Positions 11,664 to 24,661 of a DNA stretch of 64,000 nt are shown here, in pieces (within the stretch, counting starts at the first letter, position 1; every line of letters begins with the position of its first letter). Source of the stretch: Rhynchosporium graminicola. Lineage: Eukaryota; Ascomycota; Leotiomycetes; Helotiales; Ploettnerulaceae. The stretch lies in contig FJUW01000042.1 of the NCBI GenBank assembly GCA_900074885.1, forward strand, positions 338,015-402,014, read 5' to 3'. Below the pieces are notes generated by a model. That model was not told where the DNA came from. It was given only the letters and a program-made list of their open reading frames with translations, and made no database searches. Position numbers and translations under genes: made by a program.

Positions 11664-12843
11664 GCCATGTGTTTATATGTGAGTCAAGGACGGTGCGACC
11701 TATCCTGTCACCGAAGGTGAGGCGGAAAATTGCTGGGTGATACAGTGAAGAGACGTCATTTGCAACCTACCCACCTGCTTTTGTTAAACTCTAGTACGTG
11801 TGTGTGAATTGGTAGGTGATGCAAGATTCCGGCAAGATCGAATGTTGCTGTATGGGCGACGGTCGAGATCGTACATGAAGCGGTCTTTTTCCGTAGAGCT
11901 ATCGATGTTGGGGAAATCTGTCTTCGGCGACAGCTAGAAATTGCTTACCAGATCCAACTGCTCGAATATGTACAGGCATTTTTCTCTTCTCACTTTGATT
12001 GTCATCCTCAAATTTATTATGTATAATCTTAACATCGTCACACAAGACATTACTAAGTAATAGTTTAATGTCAATCTAGTCACCTGCTGGTTAATAGATA
12101 GGGCGGGCGGTCCCTCTTCATCGAAACCTCCCGCAGGTCCGATGAGTGCGAACCTCTTGTTCAGTAAAATCGCTTCGTTGTTATGTGAATAGTCAGTGAC
12201 AGTGAGTGAGTTTGCTTCATCTTAGATGAGTTGCCTAGCCTTGCCTTGTGTGTGTCACGGCTTGAATTTTCAGGCTGGTATGCGCTGTTCAACGCTGAAC
12301 CCACGATCAAGGAGCTTAAGTAGACAGTAGTGCATCAGTTTTTGTGCAACAAGGACACTAGAGCAAGAATCCCCGTGTGGGTGATGTGAGCTTTGTGCTG
12401 GCGGCGTGGTGACAACGAGGACTGAGCCCGGGAGGGAAGTTGCAGGTGTAGCCAGATAGGTGGGACAGGCAGATGGGATTCGGTTTTTGTTTTACGCTGG
12501 ACTTGGGTTAAACATGAGCAGACAGCGAAGGTCTTCACGTCAGGAATACTTGTAGGTGAAATGAGAATGACCTTGATTCTTGGGATTCTACCACACGTGG
12601 TCCTCTGAATCTTCAGAAGGATCCGTGACTAGCTGGAATGGGTTGATGAAATATTCCGAAGAAGAGAACTTCCGTCTGCTGATGTATGTGGACAGCATTT
12701 GACCCTCAGCTGCAAAATTCCCCTATCCTACTACACTTCTCCCAGTATGTATGTAGACCCTACGCTTGGAAACAAGGTTTCGTACAAAAAAGAAACAAAA
12801 TCAAGGTAAGGTAACGATGCCAACTGCTAGAATGGCGTCTCCT
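11664..12843. other. Intergenic, 1.2 kb
   Basis: Promoter region of the repeat-tail membrane protein and downstream region of the small CxxC protein. The 67-codon frame at 12335-12538 (minus) has no recognisable content. Nothing else seen. Confidence 0.45.
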
Positions 12844-13381
12844 TCAAACCGTTGACTCGGTGCTCGCAACACTGAAGACAGTCTTGTGGGGAACAGCAGT
12901 AGGAGCAGGCTTATGACGATCGCAGCAGTCCTGGAAGTCGGTGATAGCTGAGACGGCAGACGGAGGCCCATGCTGGATCTTGCAGTTCGGGCACATGACT
13001 GCAGCTTCCAACAACTCTTGTTCCTCCTCGGCCTTGCGGGTAGCCTCTTCTTTAGCAGCAAGTTTGGTAACGCGCTTTGCGGCTCGTTCAGCGGCGGCGG
13101 CGGCTTCAGCTTCGTAGGCATCTTGATTATAGGCCCTAGAGAGGGAGATGTTAGACATTGTTCGATGGACTGCTCTGAAATTGACCGATCCAGAGGGAAA
13201 GACAGCTACTGGGGGCGCACATGTACTCAGCCTGGAGATTAGATTAGCTTTGATGCACAGATTGTGAGAAAATGAGGCTCTATACCACTTTCAAGACCAT
13301 GAGCTTCCCGAAGACGACCCAAGAGACGATGAGGAGGAAAAGAACCAGTAGGACGATCAGAATGGTCGCGTAAGACTCCAT
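12844..13381 (-). CDS. Small membrane-anchored CxxC protein, unknown function
   Basis: Proposed model: exons 13381-13286, 13231-13221 (an 11-nt microexon) and 13135-12844, giving 132 aa in continuous frame. Exon 1 encodes MESYATILIVLLVLFLLIVS, a strong N-terminal transmembrane anchor. The last exon encodes an alanine-rich charged helix (EAEAAAAAERAAKRVTKL), then CPNCK and a second Cys pair (DCCDRH), which together could bind a metal. The microexon is the only way I found to keep frame, using GTGCGC as donor of the second intron. If that is wrong, the last exon could start at its own ATG at 13158 and give 104 aa. The family is unknown to me. Confidence 0.5.
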
Positions 13382-13591
13382 CGTCGCGGTGCTGTAGCTG
13401 GTACGTTATCAGTATTAACACAAGAATCGAAATTTTGGGTACCATACAATTTGTGAATATGGTGAGTAGGGATGGGTTGGAAAATTTCGACTTCGAAAAG
13501 GTGAAAGCAGCCTGTCGTTTGACATGCCTGCGAATTTTACTTGGCAGCCGTTAGTGGAAATCTCGCGTGAGCATACGCACTTTAGGCACGT

Positions 13592-16500
13592 TCAATCGTG
13601 GCTTTGGCAGTCGAGCCCAAATTGCCCCATAGGAAGAATCGAGTGCGCATAAATCTTAGAACGATCCTGAACAGCCTGACGTCCCAGCTCTCCCATCAAC
13701 AGAGTTTGAACTAGAACTGGGTGCAGTCGATTCGTCGAAGCGTTGCTAATGAACTCACCAAGCCCGGAAATGATCGTATGATAATCATCCTGCAGCTTCA
13801 TTCCTGTGGGACCCCACAATTCAGGATTTTCATTGACAGCAGAGAGAAAGTTCCGCTCCAAGTAATCTAGGACAGTGTTGGTGGTGATGATGGCTCGCAT
13901 TAATACACTGAATACTTCTGGTTTCGTAGTCGCTCCCAGCGCGTTGTCGGGCGAAGACGCAGCATTCTTCAGAACGTTTACCGACTCTGCGATCCAGCGG
14001 ACGAGGTCTGCGATTACCGGATGCAGAAGATTTTCGAAAGCCAAGGATTCGAATTGCGTTATGGGAAGCTTGCCGAATACGGATGCCCAGACTTTCAAAT
14101 CTTCAATTTCGTCCAGCCAGAGATTCTGCTTTTCTTGTGCAAACAGCTGGCTATCACTGACTGAAGCTTCGTTATACTGACTTTGGGCGGACACCAGAAT
14201 GAGGCGATTTGGGAGTCCAATTCCCCGGCTTTGCGTAGGTGTACCTGTCATCTTGGAAACCACAAACTTGACAAATATCGGTGAGTCCATATACTCCTCC
14301 CATAGGTAGTTAGCAAAGGGTGCCGTGGCTGCCTGTGGAACTAGTGGTCTTTGCAGCACGACGGAAATCGCAACTGATGCAAGATTTCGAACATCCGAGT
14401 CATCATCGTTGAGAGTAGTATGAAGACCGAATAGAGAGGGAAGCAGACGATCAGATATTGGCATCCCGACAAGGGCCTTAACAAGTCGACTGTGAAATTG
14501 TGATTGAGCTTGGGCTGCTGCAAAACGAGTATCAAAGTCCTTTGCCCTGTTAGTGCCGTGGCTCGTGAAAATTTTCGAAAACTTACGACGTTTTCATGCC
14601 CATTCAGAACACATTCGAGAGACCAAGATCGAAAATTCTTCTCATCCAAGATAGCAAGCTTAAAGGGCAATAATTCTGTAGCCATCCTCTGGAGAATCCC
14701 GAATAAACTGATCCAGCCATTCAATCCGAGTCGAGAAATTGTGAGTGCAGGACTGGCTGTGCTGGTTCCTTCGTATTTTAGTCGAAGGACTGCGTTTAAA
14801 AGAGCCACTTGATCCTTTTCGGCGTACCGAGGTAGATCAAAGTGTTGATCGAGCATATGGCATAGACCTTGCATAGCAGCGATCTGCACTCGAGGAGTAG
14901 TAGAGGATATTGCTGTTACGTAGACTTCACATGGATAAATTAGATTGGTGATTCTGCTGCTAGTTCCAAAATCTTTTGACAGCGCCTCGATGAAGGCGAC
15001 TCCTGCATCGACAGATAAGGTCATTGCGTCGCTGAGAGCAGGAAGCAGACGAGGCAGGTCACTTTGGATAGCCAGAACGTGTAGATTATTCCGTGCGATC
15101 GATTGGCAGATTGATGGAAATTTGCTGATTTCTGTGTGACTGGCGGTACACTGGACATGTTCTCGTAAATTTATGGCCAGGAGAGCAGATACTTCTTCAT
15201 CGGATATCAGTGCTATCCAAGCCTCCTCATCTCGGGCAGTGATTTTGCAAAGACTACTGATGATGGTATTTCGGATCTCGGCGTATTTTGTGAGGATTTC
15301 GGCGTCCCTATACTGTAGAATGTCTTCATGCCACTTTTTCCGCAAGCAGGGTATGATCTTTACAAAGTCTTTCATGGAAAGAGCCTCTATAAGAAGATTA
15401 GCCTAGACTCAACTCCGAAAATGTGGTTTGTAGGTAAGGACAACGTACTAATGCCGTTGGTGCTCGGTAGGCCGAGTCTTTGTAGTACTGCCTTTGCTGC
15501 CATCAATTGGCCGTGGCGATGGTTGACATGTTGCGACTTTGACCCCACAAGGTCGCAAAACAGGTTTCTCCAGTACCGGTCGGTTCTCAAAGAGCACAGG
15601 CAGTCGGCAGCAATACGACGGACATGCCAATGGTTATTCTTTAATTGCCGAAGGACGAGCAATTCGATATCGAGCCAATGCTTTGGAGGGGGACCCGCAC
15701 GCCTTAGCACATCCATTGCTGGAAATAGGGCATCGTCAGTACCCATCTGTAAAAGGCTCATGATAAGATCAACTAGAGCCGGATAGCGCTCGTAGTCTAT
15801 TTGAGTTGATTTTCCATCCCAGCCCATCTCCACAACCTCCTTCGCTGTGCTAGTGCCGAAGATGTTGTCGAATAGTCCTCGAATGAGGAGTAAGCCGCAG
15901 TTCTTGATCGAGAAACTAATGGGTGAATTAGCATCCAATTCAGTTGAATCAAATAGCCAAGGGACTTTACACTTCGCTTTTGAAGCTTTCTCCAGCAAGT
16001 TCAAAGAGCGACGCAATGTACGGCTCGATCTGCGAACCGATCCCGGCACTTCTTGTAATCTCCTTCAAGGCATTGAGCGCATGTACCTGCGGATACTGGG
16101 TCTCATCCTTAATATTGCGAGCGACAGGACACTTTGCAATGGCAACAAGAGCTTCAACGAAATCATCCAGGGATGGGTTGGCAGCATGGGCGGAGAGGAC
16201 GCCGGTGATAAGAGCAGGAATGCCGGCAGAGCGGCGAGTAGTCGATTCTTGCGTGTTGATGCATTCGAGTGAAACCTAGAGCTATCAGTATCTGTGGTAA
16301 AGAGAGATTGGCAGCAGCATAAAATTACTTCAAACCATCTAGCCAACAGCTCCTGGGATGCGAGAGGCATGTTTGGGTGAACGCAGGCCTGGCAGCAAGC
16401 TGCAAATGTTGATGTGACAGTCGAGAAAGCACCACGATGCCGTAGTGTTGACAATTGTTCGAACGATAGCTCAGCAATCTGTATGAATGTATTTGTGGGC

Positions 16501-19147
16501 AGAATATGAGGAGATTCAGGTGTGGGAAGCTTGAGCTTGATTTTGTTGACAAGCGACTTCATGAGGTTGCTACCAGCCGAGCAACGGGGTCAGCAAGCAG
16601 GCCTCCCCGAGTGTAGAAAGAGGTACGGGAACAGTGGAGCCAGAGCATATGGACCTACCTTGACTCATGAATGGCTCGAAAGCTGTAGCTCAGTACGTCC
16701 TTGGTGCCTACTTCATCATCTTCCTCGAGATCCTCAGGCATGTGCCCTTCTGGGGAGTCATTACAGAGAATGTCCCTTACAGCTTTCCAAATACGAATAC
16801 AGCAAGTTGCGATTCGAAGTTGAAGGTCATCTAATTGCTCCTTGTCTGTATTAGAGGAAGCGATGTTTCCAAGGTCTTCAGTGCGGGTAACTGCGTCCCA
16901 AACGAGGCTGAAATGACTGGTTAGTGTTGCGGTCGCTTATTTGTCAAAAGGAGCAATGGCTTACTTCAGTGCAGCAAAGTTACCATGAATAGGAGCCTCA
17001 GAGACAGCTTGTCCTAAGCTGTGCTCGGCAATTTCCACCTTTCTTTCCAGATTATCTACCAGCTGGGCGATAAGGGCCAGGCGACGCTGAGTTGATGTTT
17101 GCAGGCCAAACAGGATCTCATACGATCTTGCCACGCCATCTGCGTGGTCAGCCCGGCCTGTCTGTTTCGAAAGTTCCTCAGCACGAGTAATGAAATCTGC
17201 TAGTAGACCAAGTGATAGGACTGATTCTTCAGAGAATTCGAGCTTCGAAATTTGGTCAGATCCCGAATCCTTCATAGAGGCAATATCACTCTTGGTTTCA
17301 GCTTGACAAATAGACTTCAAGATAAAACTCTCATGTGGCGCGAGCTTCAGGATGATTGTTGCTCCGTTCCTGACATCTTCAAAAGGGTCTAAGAGAAGAT
17401 CCATGAGAAGTCTCATAGGTCCATGGGTAAAGAACTCAATGGCGTAAGGCCAGACAGTATTATTTCCGGAAGTTTTCATGTGCTGTGAATTTAACCCCTT
17501 GTTGATGATACCACTTTTAAGAAACATGAAGATCGCCTTTAATGAAGTTATGTGGCGCTGGTAGGACGCAGTTGGTATCAGCTCCAACAAGAGAAAACCA
17601 AGATACCACGTGACAAATTCATTGTGGACCTGATACAATTCTTTGACTGCAGCTAGCCGATGTTTTCCGTCCTCGGTTCTAGCCGTTGGCAGTTCCTGGG
17701 CTCCTTCGGAGTGAAAGGATAGTGAGGACATCTCTTTAGCGAGAAGCGAGGCTGCGCCTCTCAGCCTCTCGATCATTTGCTTAGTACTGCTCAATATTTC
17801 ATTTCTGAATTTAGCATCGGTGTCAGAGTACAGAATGTACATGCTTGATCGAAGAATTTCTAAGGTCTTAGAACTGAATGGTCGGACCGTAGATGAAGAA
17901 GATATCAAAACTGAAAAAGCCAATGACCGAACAGTTTCGGAATTGTGGGTCAGAAGGAGACCAATTGCCTCTTCTTGAAGAATAACAGCACCAGAGGCCT
18001 TCTTGCTGACTTTCAGAAATTCAATTGTGTCTGAGTATCGTTAGCGCTAACTCGTTGCGAGATATCGTCTTCCTCACCCGGCTCTTCCACCAATCCAGCC
18101 TTCTTTCCCGTTTCCATTGCGGAAAGCTGGAGTAAAGATTGTGCATCTATCCCCTGATCTTCCGTGGCCGTTATTGTTTTATGAGTGTTCAAGTCATTCA
18201 GGAATGATATGGAACCAACTCTGTCCAGCTTGAACAGGGGTGGGAATAAATAGTTCTTAACATTCTCAAGAGCCTCAGGATTCTTGCTCAGGCCCTGTCG
18301 AATCCACCGCTGCCATGAAGCAGAGGCATCACTCATTTCGTATATGGCTCTCAGATCTCGAAAGACCGTGACAAGGAACTTGCCAGCAGCTGGTGAGATA
18401 TCGGCATAAGTCATCCAGTCAAACATTTCCAAGAAGAATATATCCCAGGACAATCCTTCCGAAGAGGATACAACTTCAACGTTGTTCGAATTCTTTGCAG
18501 AGTTTTTGGAACCATCATCGATCTGATCGAGGACTTCTGTGGATATGGCTCCCCGCGCAGCATTTTCTTCTTCTGCCTTCTTCCGATAGGCGGCAATGAG
18601 GTCCTGGGCGGTGATGGTACCCTTGCCCATAAGGCTCTCTAACGATTTGAAAGCAGGCTTGACCAAGGGTTGAGCAGCCTGATGAGTGATAATGGCGATA
18701 TCTCTTTCGACGATAGCCTTCTTGATGGTGGATATTGTCTCAGCCGATGGGTTCTTCGCGATCATAGTTGAAATCAGCTCTATCACTTGTCTCATGGACC
18801 GAGCATGATTTTTTTCGTTCCACTCAATGTAAAAGTGGAACAAGTCCAGACAAGGCTTCTCCGCGAAAATGGAATCCCTGATAAGAGGAGATTTGGATCT
18901 CATGCATTGCTCAACGTAGTAGCAAAGTTTGATACCAGCATTTCCTGAGATGTGGCGAGGTTGCGCGGCCTTGGCTAAGTAGTCGTCGAATGTTTTGTGT
19001 GTTAGACTATTGCAACGTTAGCATAGATCGGAAATCACCTTCGCCTTCAACTTACGTCGGTTGAGCCGTAAATGGCTGGCTCTCGAGCCACTCCAGCATG
19101 ATTCGGTCTTCGCTTGGCGGTAAGATGTTGGGTGATGGATTGTTCAT
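13592..19147 (-). CDS. Trm732/THADA-like HEAT-repeat protein (DUF2428)
   Basis: Nine exons reconstructed: 19147-19056, 19006-18078, 18030-16965, 16907-16659, 16569-16329, 16275-15971, 15915-15449, 15386-14587 and 14539-13592, total 1698 aa, every join in phase. The centre carries the DUF2428 signature: LRHRGAFSTV and TFAACC at about residue 815, RWFE, and TRRSAGIPALI near 870. The whole protein is helical-repeat in character. In yeast Trm732 partners the Trm7 methyltransferase for 2'-O-methylation of tRNA position 32; human THADA is the homologue. Size agrees with filamentous-fungal members. It is divergent from TIM23. Exon 8 (15386-14587) joins with GTAAGT after HENV; the last exon ends in TGA at 13592. 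Confidence 0.82.
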
Positions 19148-19817
19148 GTCTTTCCTCCGTACAGGTATGTTTAGCTAAGTGATTTTGGCGTGCTCGCGGT
19201 AAAGATTTTCTGCTTGCGAAAGAGGTTTACTTCTTGTTCCTTGCGTCCATACGAGCAGATGAATGGATGGTCTTCAAAGTTTGAGTGAATTTGAAATTAC
19301 AACTGTGCCGTGTGAGACTAAAGAATCTCAAGTAGAGAGCTGGGATAACTAACAAGTATACCTGGACTTGTGCTAAGTACCTCGTAACCACAGAGTTCTA
19401 CAAGTGGCCTGTCGCCAGCTTCGCAGGAAGAGAAACTGTAAGTAAGGGGACCTTGGGTCAGGTGACAAAAAAAAAGAGCTTTCGCTTAGGGAATTTGCCC
19501 ACTGCACTTGATCTGTTTTCCAAGCTGGACTTTGATGCGCAAAGAGTGTCTGCTAAGTGGGAGGAGTGAGGATCTAGAGCATCTTCTAACATTAAATAGA
19601 TCCGTTTATCTTAGGCAAACTTGGCTTTGCGATGGTTTTTGTTGCTCAGGTCTGGCACAGCAGGCCGTGCTAACAGTTGAGGCTGACGGCAAAACGTTCC
19701 TCCGGCTCCGGTCTAAATATTTTCGAAGGACCTGTTGATCGGCATCATCGTTTTTTAGCTGTGCATGATTCTCTATCCACGTCACATCTCACCACATTCC
19801 CTCGCGCGTCTGTCAAT
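19148..19817. promoter_or_regulatory. Shared divergent promoter, Trm732-like / TIM23
   Basis: A 670-bp gap separates the two divergent start codons, so both promoters must lie here. C/T-rich stretches occur before the TIM23 start. No TATA box is obvious. The 76-codon frame at 19508-19738 has no recognised content. Confidence 0.5.
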
Positions 19818-20530
19818 ATGTCAATCTGGGACAAGATCACAGGGCGCAAGTCGCCACCAACATCACCTCACGACTCTCCTTCAACTACACCCTCGAATGA
19901 TTTTACGCCCGCCCCTTTTAACCCCCAAGAAGCCCAAGATGTCTCTTCTTTCCTCACAGGACCTCAATTCGCAGACCCTTCACAACTACACCCTCTCGCA
20001 GGCCTGAATCAACAGACTTTGGACTATCTCTCCCTCGAAGATTCTGCCTTATCTGATCTGCCAGGATCACAGTCTGCGCTACCTTCTCGAGGCTGGTCGG
20101 ACGACTTGTGTTATGGCACTGGTGTTACGTATCTGTCGGCATTGACTTTGGGAGGAGCTTGGGGATTGCAGGAAGGATTGCGGAGATCTGGGGGACAGCC
20201 GCCAAAGTTGAGGTTGAATTCTGTATTGAACGCAGTGACGAGGCGAGGACCATTCTTGGGCAATTCCGCCGGTGTTATCGCCATGGTGTACAACGGCTTC
20301 AACTCCTTCATTGGGCACGTGCGAGGAAAGCACGATTCGGCGAACAGTATAGTAGCTGGAGCTTTGAGTGGGATGATTTTCAAGAGCACAAGGGGCGTTC
20401 GTCCAATGATGATATCTGGAGGAATTGTCGCATCTGTTGCAGGCGCGTGGGCAGTCAGTATCCCATTTGTTGAACATCATGTACTTGAAACTAACGAGTT
20501 ACCTAGATTATAAGGAAGGCTCTTTTCTAA
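19818..20530 (+). CDS. TIM23: Mitochondrial import inner membrane translocase subunit Tim23
   Basis: Start MSIWDKITGRK at 19818; the N-terminal 80 residues are the intermembrane-space hydrophilic segment (PFNPQEAQDVSSFL.. and HPLAGLNQQTLDYLSLED are typical). A hydrophobic Tim17/Tim22/Tim23 domain follows with the PRAT pattern YNGFN.......R..HD.ANSIVAGALSG. A single intron is proposed at 20454-20506 (donor GTCAGT, CTAAC branch site, acceptor TAG), which changes the ending to AWAIIRKALF and stop at 20530, giving 219 aa. Without splicing the frame ends at 20513 with a tail unlike the family. Tim23 forms the presequence translocase channel complex. The donor GTCAGT is not the usual fungal form, but GTATCC three bases on gives the wrong phase. 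Confidence 0.9.
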
Positions 20531-21144
20531 AGTCCTTCCTCTCTGACTGTACCGAAAACAGGCAATGACCCGACTACCGAACACCGAAAGATCTCAAAAA
20601 ATATCATTGCCCTCGAGCACCTTTCCTGTACCAGCACTTTTTTTCACCTATTTGTTTATGTTAACTTTATAATTGGGCGAAATGCATTAGCGATGGATGA
20701 TCTCTCCTCTGGCTTGGGCACCTTGTACATTTAGACGGGTGGGCCTAGCATGTGTATAAGCGTCTACAAGGCGTGGGGGCGTCTTTGGGGTCACAAGCTG
20801 TCTAATGGAATAAAAACAATATCGAACTTCGTTCTCAGAGGAGCGAATTTACTAGAATGGCTCAAACTCTCCTACTTTATTTTATTACGTTATGTTGTGT
20901 TGTATCGACTGAGAAGAAACTTTGAGATCACCTGCGGGTCGGGTTCTGGTTCGCGAAATGTTCGCGCACAATTCACCTTTCTTTGGAGATCCAGCCATTC
21001 GTGAGATTTCTGTGTCGTGTAAGATGCGGTGGCATCCCCTTCCACCCTCCGTCTTTTGTCTGACCTTCCTCCTTTCCCTCGAGCTACCAAGACCAAGCTT
21101 TTCTCGATCGAAACTGCCTCATCCTCCCAACATCCTCACTAAAC
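20531..21144. other. Intergenic, 614 bp
   Basis: 3' region of TIM23 and promoter of the next gene on the same strand. A C/T-rich tract (about 21040-21130) immediately precedes the next start codon. Nothing else recognised. Confidence 0.5.
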
Positions 21145-22674
21145 ATGGTAGAAGCAGTGGAGTCAGAATCAGACGCCGGAATCCTGGGCTACGAACCATG
21201 GGATATCAAGGAGCTTCTCATAGAGTCCGCAATGCGTGGTCATTTTGATCCGGCGATGACCAGGCAATTGAAGGACGAGGATCTGCTACGCGCGGTATCT
21301 CTCGATCCTAAGGAGCTCGAGGGTACCAATTACGGAGAGCCACTCTATATCGGGGATGACCTATATACAGCTCTGCGAAAGCAGGATTACAGCATCGCGC
21401 GGCGTGCATACCTGCATAACATTGGCAACAAATTGGAAGAGGATTCTAAAGTCCATAACCAGATTAGCGACATGCTAGATGCGGAATTGAAGCAGCGAGT
21501 TCCTCAGAAACACTTGGATAGGCCTAGAAGCATATTGGGAAAGGTAGCACCAGCAAATCAATTGATCATGTAGGTACAGCAGGCTAACACTCACAAGTTC
21601 ACTCTCGTCGCAGCAGCACGCGTCAAGGCTGCCATGCTCGCGGAAGACTTGTACAATCCGATCGATCTACCACGCAACTTGATCGATTTCGTCGTACACC
21701 TTACGAGTCTTCGCGGAGGACACGCTGGAACCACGCAAATTCAGCGTCTCTGCTTCAGATTTCCGGACAATCCATATGATTCCAGCGCCTACATTTCGTT
21801 CCTCGCACAGCTTCAAGAAGCTACCCAGCTCTCCACCATTCCACCGCTCGAACCTGGCGAGCCATACCGCACCACTTTGAAGAATCAATCATATGACGAT
21901 CATGGTTTCAATGAGGATACCGGCACTCCTTCAAACGCTCTTGGAATAATGCTTCCAACACCCCCTGATTCGTTCACGACAACCCCTGCTCCTTTGCAGC
22001 CAAAACGTGATGTCAAAGGATATACGATCAATGATGGGCCTTGGGTCTATACATCGAAACGGCACTGGAAGGTGCTGACGGGAAAGACGGGCGAAGAGAA
22101 GGACAGAACAATTACCGACAAGAACTCGTACAATAATATGATCCAAATACTGAAAGCTCAAACGACTATTGTCGTCAGCAAGGAAGGTAAGAAAGAGGTC
22201 GTCAAGCCTGTAATAGGAACACTGTTTGTGGAGATCATGCACGTAAGCAAACGCTTGCCAGTTACAGAGCAAGAAAACTAACGTCTGCAGACTTTGGACG
22301 CAGCTGCTTTGAAGAGATGGACCGAAGAAAAGGAATCCGACGCAGAAGAAGAGGAAGGCTTCCGAGCCTCGCTCCTCTCTCAAGGCTTCTCTCAGGATGA
22401 TATCGGTGAGCCGTACCACGACTACATCAAGCGTTCAATTGCATCCGAAAAAGAGAAAGCTTCCCGAGAACACTACACTGAGAAGTTGAAGGAAACCGCG
22501 AATGAGAGAATTACCACCATGACTGAAGACATGAGGAAGGAGTTTTTCGGGCGATATTCGCCAGCATTTGCACAGGCGCCTTTTGAGGCGGAGGTTGAGG
22601 GGCAGAAGGAGAGGATGCTTGGGCAGTTGGAAGAGGCGATTAAGAAGATCCCAAAGAACACCTCGGGTTTCTGA
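21145..22674 (+). CDS. Conserved-looking 475-aa protein of unknown function
   Basis: Three exons: 21145-21543, 21598-22242 and 22291-22674. Intron 1 (54 bp, GTAGCA..GCTAAC..AAG) removes an in-frame TAG, and intron 2 (48 bp, GTAAGC..CTGCAG) joins EIMH to TLDAAALKRW. The protein is soluble, without signal peptide or membrane helix. The N-terminal 130 residues are helical and acidic, the middle contains a proline-rich linker (about PPLEPGEP to PTPPDS), followed by a WVYTSKRHWKVLTG segment, and the C-terminus is a charged coiled-coil-like stretch with KxxE repeats. I do not recognise the family. The intron structure and codon quality support a real gene. Confidence 0.7.
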
Positions 22675-23490
22675 GAAGGGGCTGATAAGCGACTGAATGG
22701 ATATGTAGGGTAATCATGGGTTGCATTGGACGGTTGGGTGTTGGAAACAGGACCGACCTCGACTTGAATATTGTTTTCTGATGAGCATGTGTATCAAGCT
22801 GTAAGAAACCTATCGTAACAATGAGATTATGATGGAGACACATCCTTTGTTTCCATTTCCTTGCCCCGAACAAAATTTGCAGTGAAGGCTTAAGTCCACA
22901 GCAGCTGCAAACTGCAGATTTGCGGGTATCTACCTGGTTCTGTGCGACTGCACCAATGTTCTGTGGTTGATTCCTCTCGCAGCTTAAGGCTGCATTGCCA
23001 AACTTGCCAGCACCCGCAAGCAGAAAACTGCGATGCCCGGGTATATACCTGATCCTGTACAACTGAAACCCGGATGGGTTACCACGACCAGCAGATTTAT
23101 CAAACTTGCACGAACTTTGCCAATACTTGACTTGGCTTCTTGGAAATTTTCTGCTGAATTTCTAGATGCCTTTTCTCAAGTCCCAGCCTAGATCAATTAG
23201 CTTCCAAGACGATCTGCCTCTAAACGCGCTGAAAATCTGCGGCTCGTTTCTATTATAAGCCTTATGTTGGCATAGCAGCGACGGGCAGCTTGTTCGCTAG
23301 AGATTATTACGAGACTTTGCTTGTAAGATTCACCTTCTTTCTCATCACATTCACCTCGAATATCGAAGGGACAAGCTATTTACCTCCTGCCTGCCCTATA
23401 TCCCATCTGTCTCATCGCTGCGGTTCCTGACCACCTACCAAACAGCTCCATCCTCCATCAACTCAACGATAGTTCTTTGCACGTATCGCG
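22675..23490. other. Intergenic, 816 bp
   Basis: Contains the 3' region of the 475-aa gene and a promoter-like C/T-rich part near 23330-23460 before the next ATG. The reverse-strand 140-codon frame 22640-23062 has no family character. No RNA gene seen. Confidence 0.45.
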
Positions 23491-24014
23491 ATGTGTCTCC
23501 CATGCTTCACAGAGGTGTTCATTGAGGAAGAGTTGCCCAGGAAGAAGAAGAAGGAAGAGGTCCTCCTGTACACAGTCTGGGATGGAAAGGCTAGGAGATA
23601 CGTAAAGGTCCCCAAAGCCATGGTGAGTTACAGGTGTGCTTGTTCTTTTGATCTCGTGCGCTCTCGATTTGCTGCTGTACACCTCAGGCGGAGAAGGTGA
23701 CTCCAAATCTCACCTTCCTGCCAAAGTTGGCCGTCCCACATTCACCTCTCGAAGAGGAAAACAACAAACAACCTTGTCCTATCGTTGAAGTCAACAGATC
23801 TTCTTTCTTTTATTGCAGCCACATCCTTTTGTCTTCTCGACATCATCCCCATGTAGTTCATTCAACTCATCACTACTCTCAATCTGATCAATTGAGCACA
23901 TCATGGCAACCGCCGACCAAAACTTCCAGCCCCAAGTTGGTGATACCACTACTGGACCTGAGATGCACACCTATATCCCTCGTTCAGATGGCAGCATTCT
24001 TGTCAATGGCATAG
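23491..24014 (+). CDS. Possible small spliced ORF or leader ORF
   Basis: ATG at 23491 encodes MCLPCFTEVFIEEELPRKKK and continues through a good intron (23623-23687, GTGAGT..CTCAG) to AMAEKVTPNLTFLPKLAV; the frame stops at 24014. It overlaps the start of the following gene at 23903 in another frame, so either it ends by a further unseen splice or it is part of that gene's transcript as an upstream ORF. The basic KKKKEE stretch and the CxxC at residues 2-5 are the only features. Unrecognised. Confidence 0.3.
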
Positions 24015-24661
24015 CATATGTTCGTCAGAATGTCGCTACTCCAGTTGTTGTAACCAACATCCCAGCAGCTGCAGTCGTTGTTGAGGCGTCAGCTCAAGTT
24101 GTACAGAGCCCTTATTTCCCTTACATGTACCCTCAATTCGCAAGTCATTCCTTGCCAGCCTCCAGTTCGAGCTTGCACTTCGCACCAATATCTTCATGGC
24201 TCTTTCTACTTTCTCTTGATATGCAACGCAGCTGACTTTCATCTCTCACACAGATCCCACCTCCTCACCCCGTCATCTACCAACAACCCTACATCACCCA
24301 GCCCCAGCCAATGTACGCCGCTGGGTCTGGTTTTGCGCCTCCCTATTACGACATCCAACAGCAGCCCTACCCAGCAACTGGCTATCCAAACTTTAGCATT
24401 CACCAACCCGACCACGGCGCTACCTACGGCTACACTGGCGGCGAGATGCTCATGCAGAACATGGGCCAAGCCGTACATCCCGACTTTACCAAGAAGCAGG
24501 AGATGCAACCTAGTGATCCTGATCAGTTCCGCATGTATTGGTGCCGAGAGCCGGACAATACCTGGACCCAGAGAAATAGGTTGACCATCGAGAGTGGTGA
24601 TATTGGGGATTGTAGGTGGTATGCTACCGATGGACAGTTCTATGCAGTTAGATTAACCTAG
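23903..24661 (+). CDS. Pro/Tyr/Gln-rich protein with conserved WYATDG C-terminus, unknown function
   Basis: ATG at 23903 (tcATGG context). Two exons are proposed, 23903-24100 and 24254-24661, with a 153-bp intron (donor GTACAG, acceptor CACACAG), 201 aa. Without the intron the first frame stops at 24235. The centre is low-complexity (IYQQPYITQPQPMYAAG, YYDIQQQPYPATGYP). The end is compact and aromatic: QFRMYWCREPDNTWTQRNRL then GDCRWYATDGQFYAVRL, which looks like a folded, conserved module. I recall similar tails in uncharacterised ascomycete proteins but cannot name them. The exact donor is uncertain; a donor one codon earlier (CAA|GTTGTA) is equally in phase. Confidence 0.55.
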
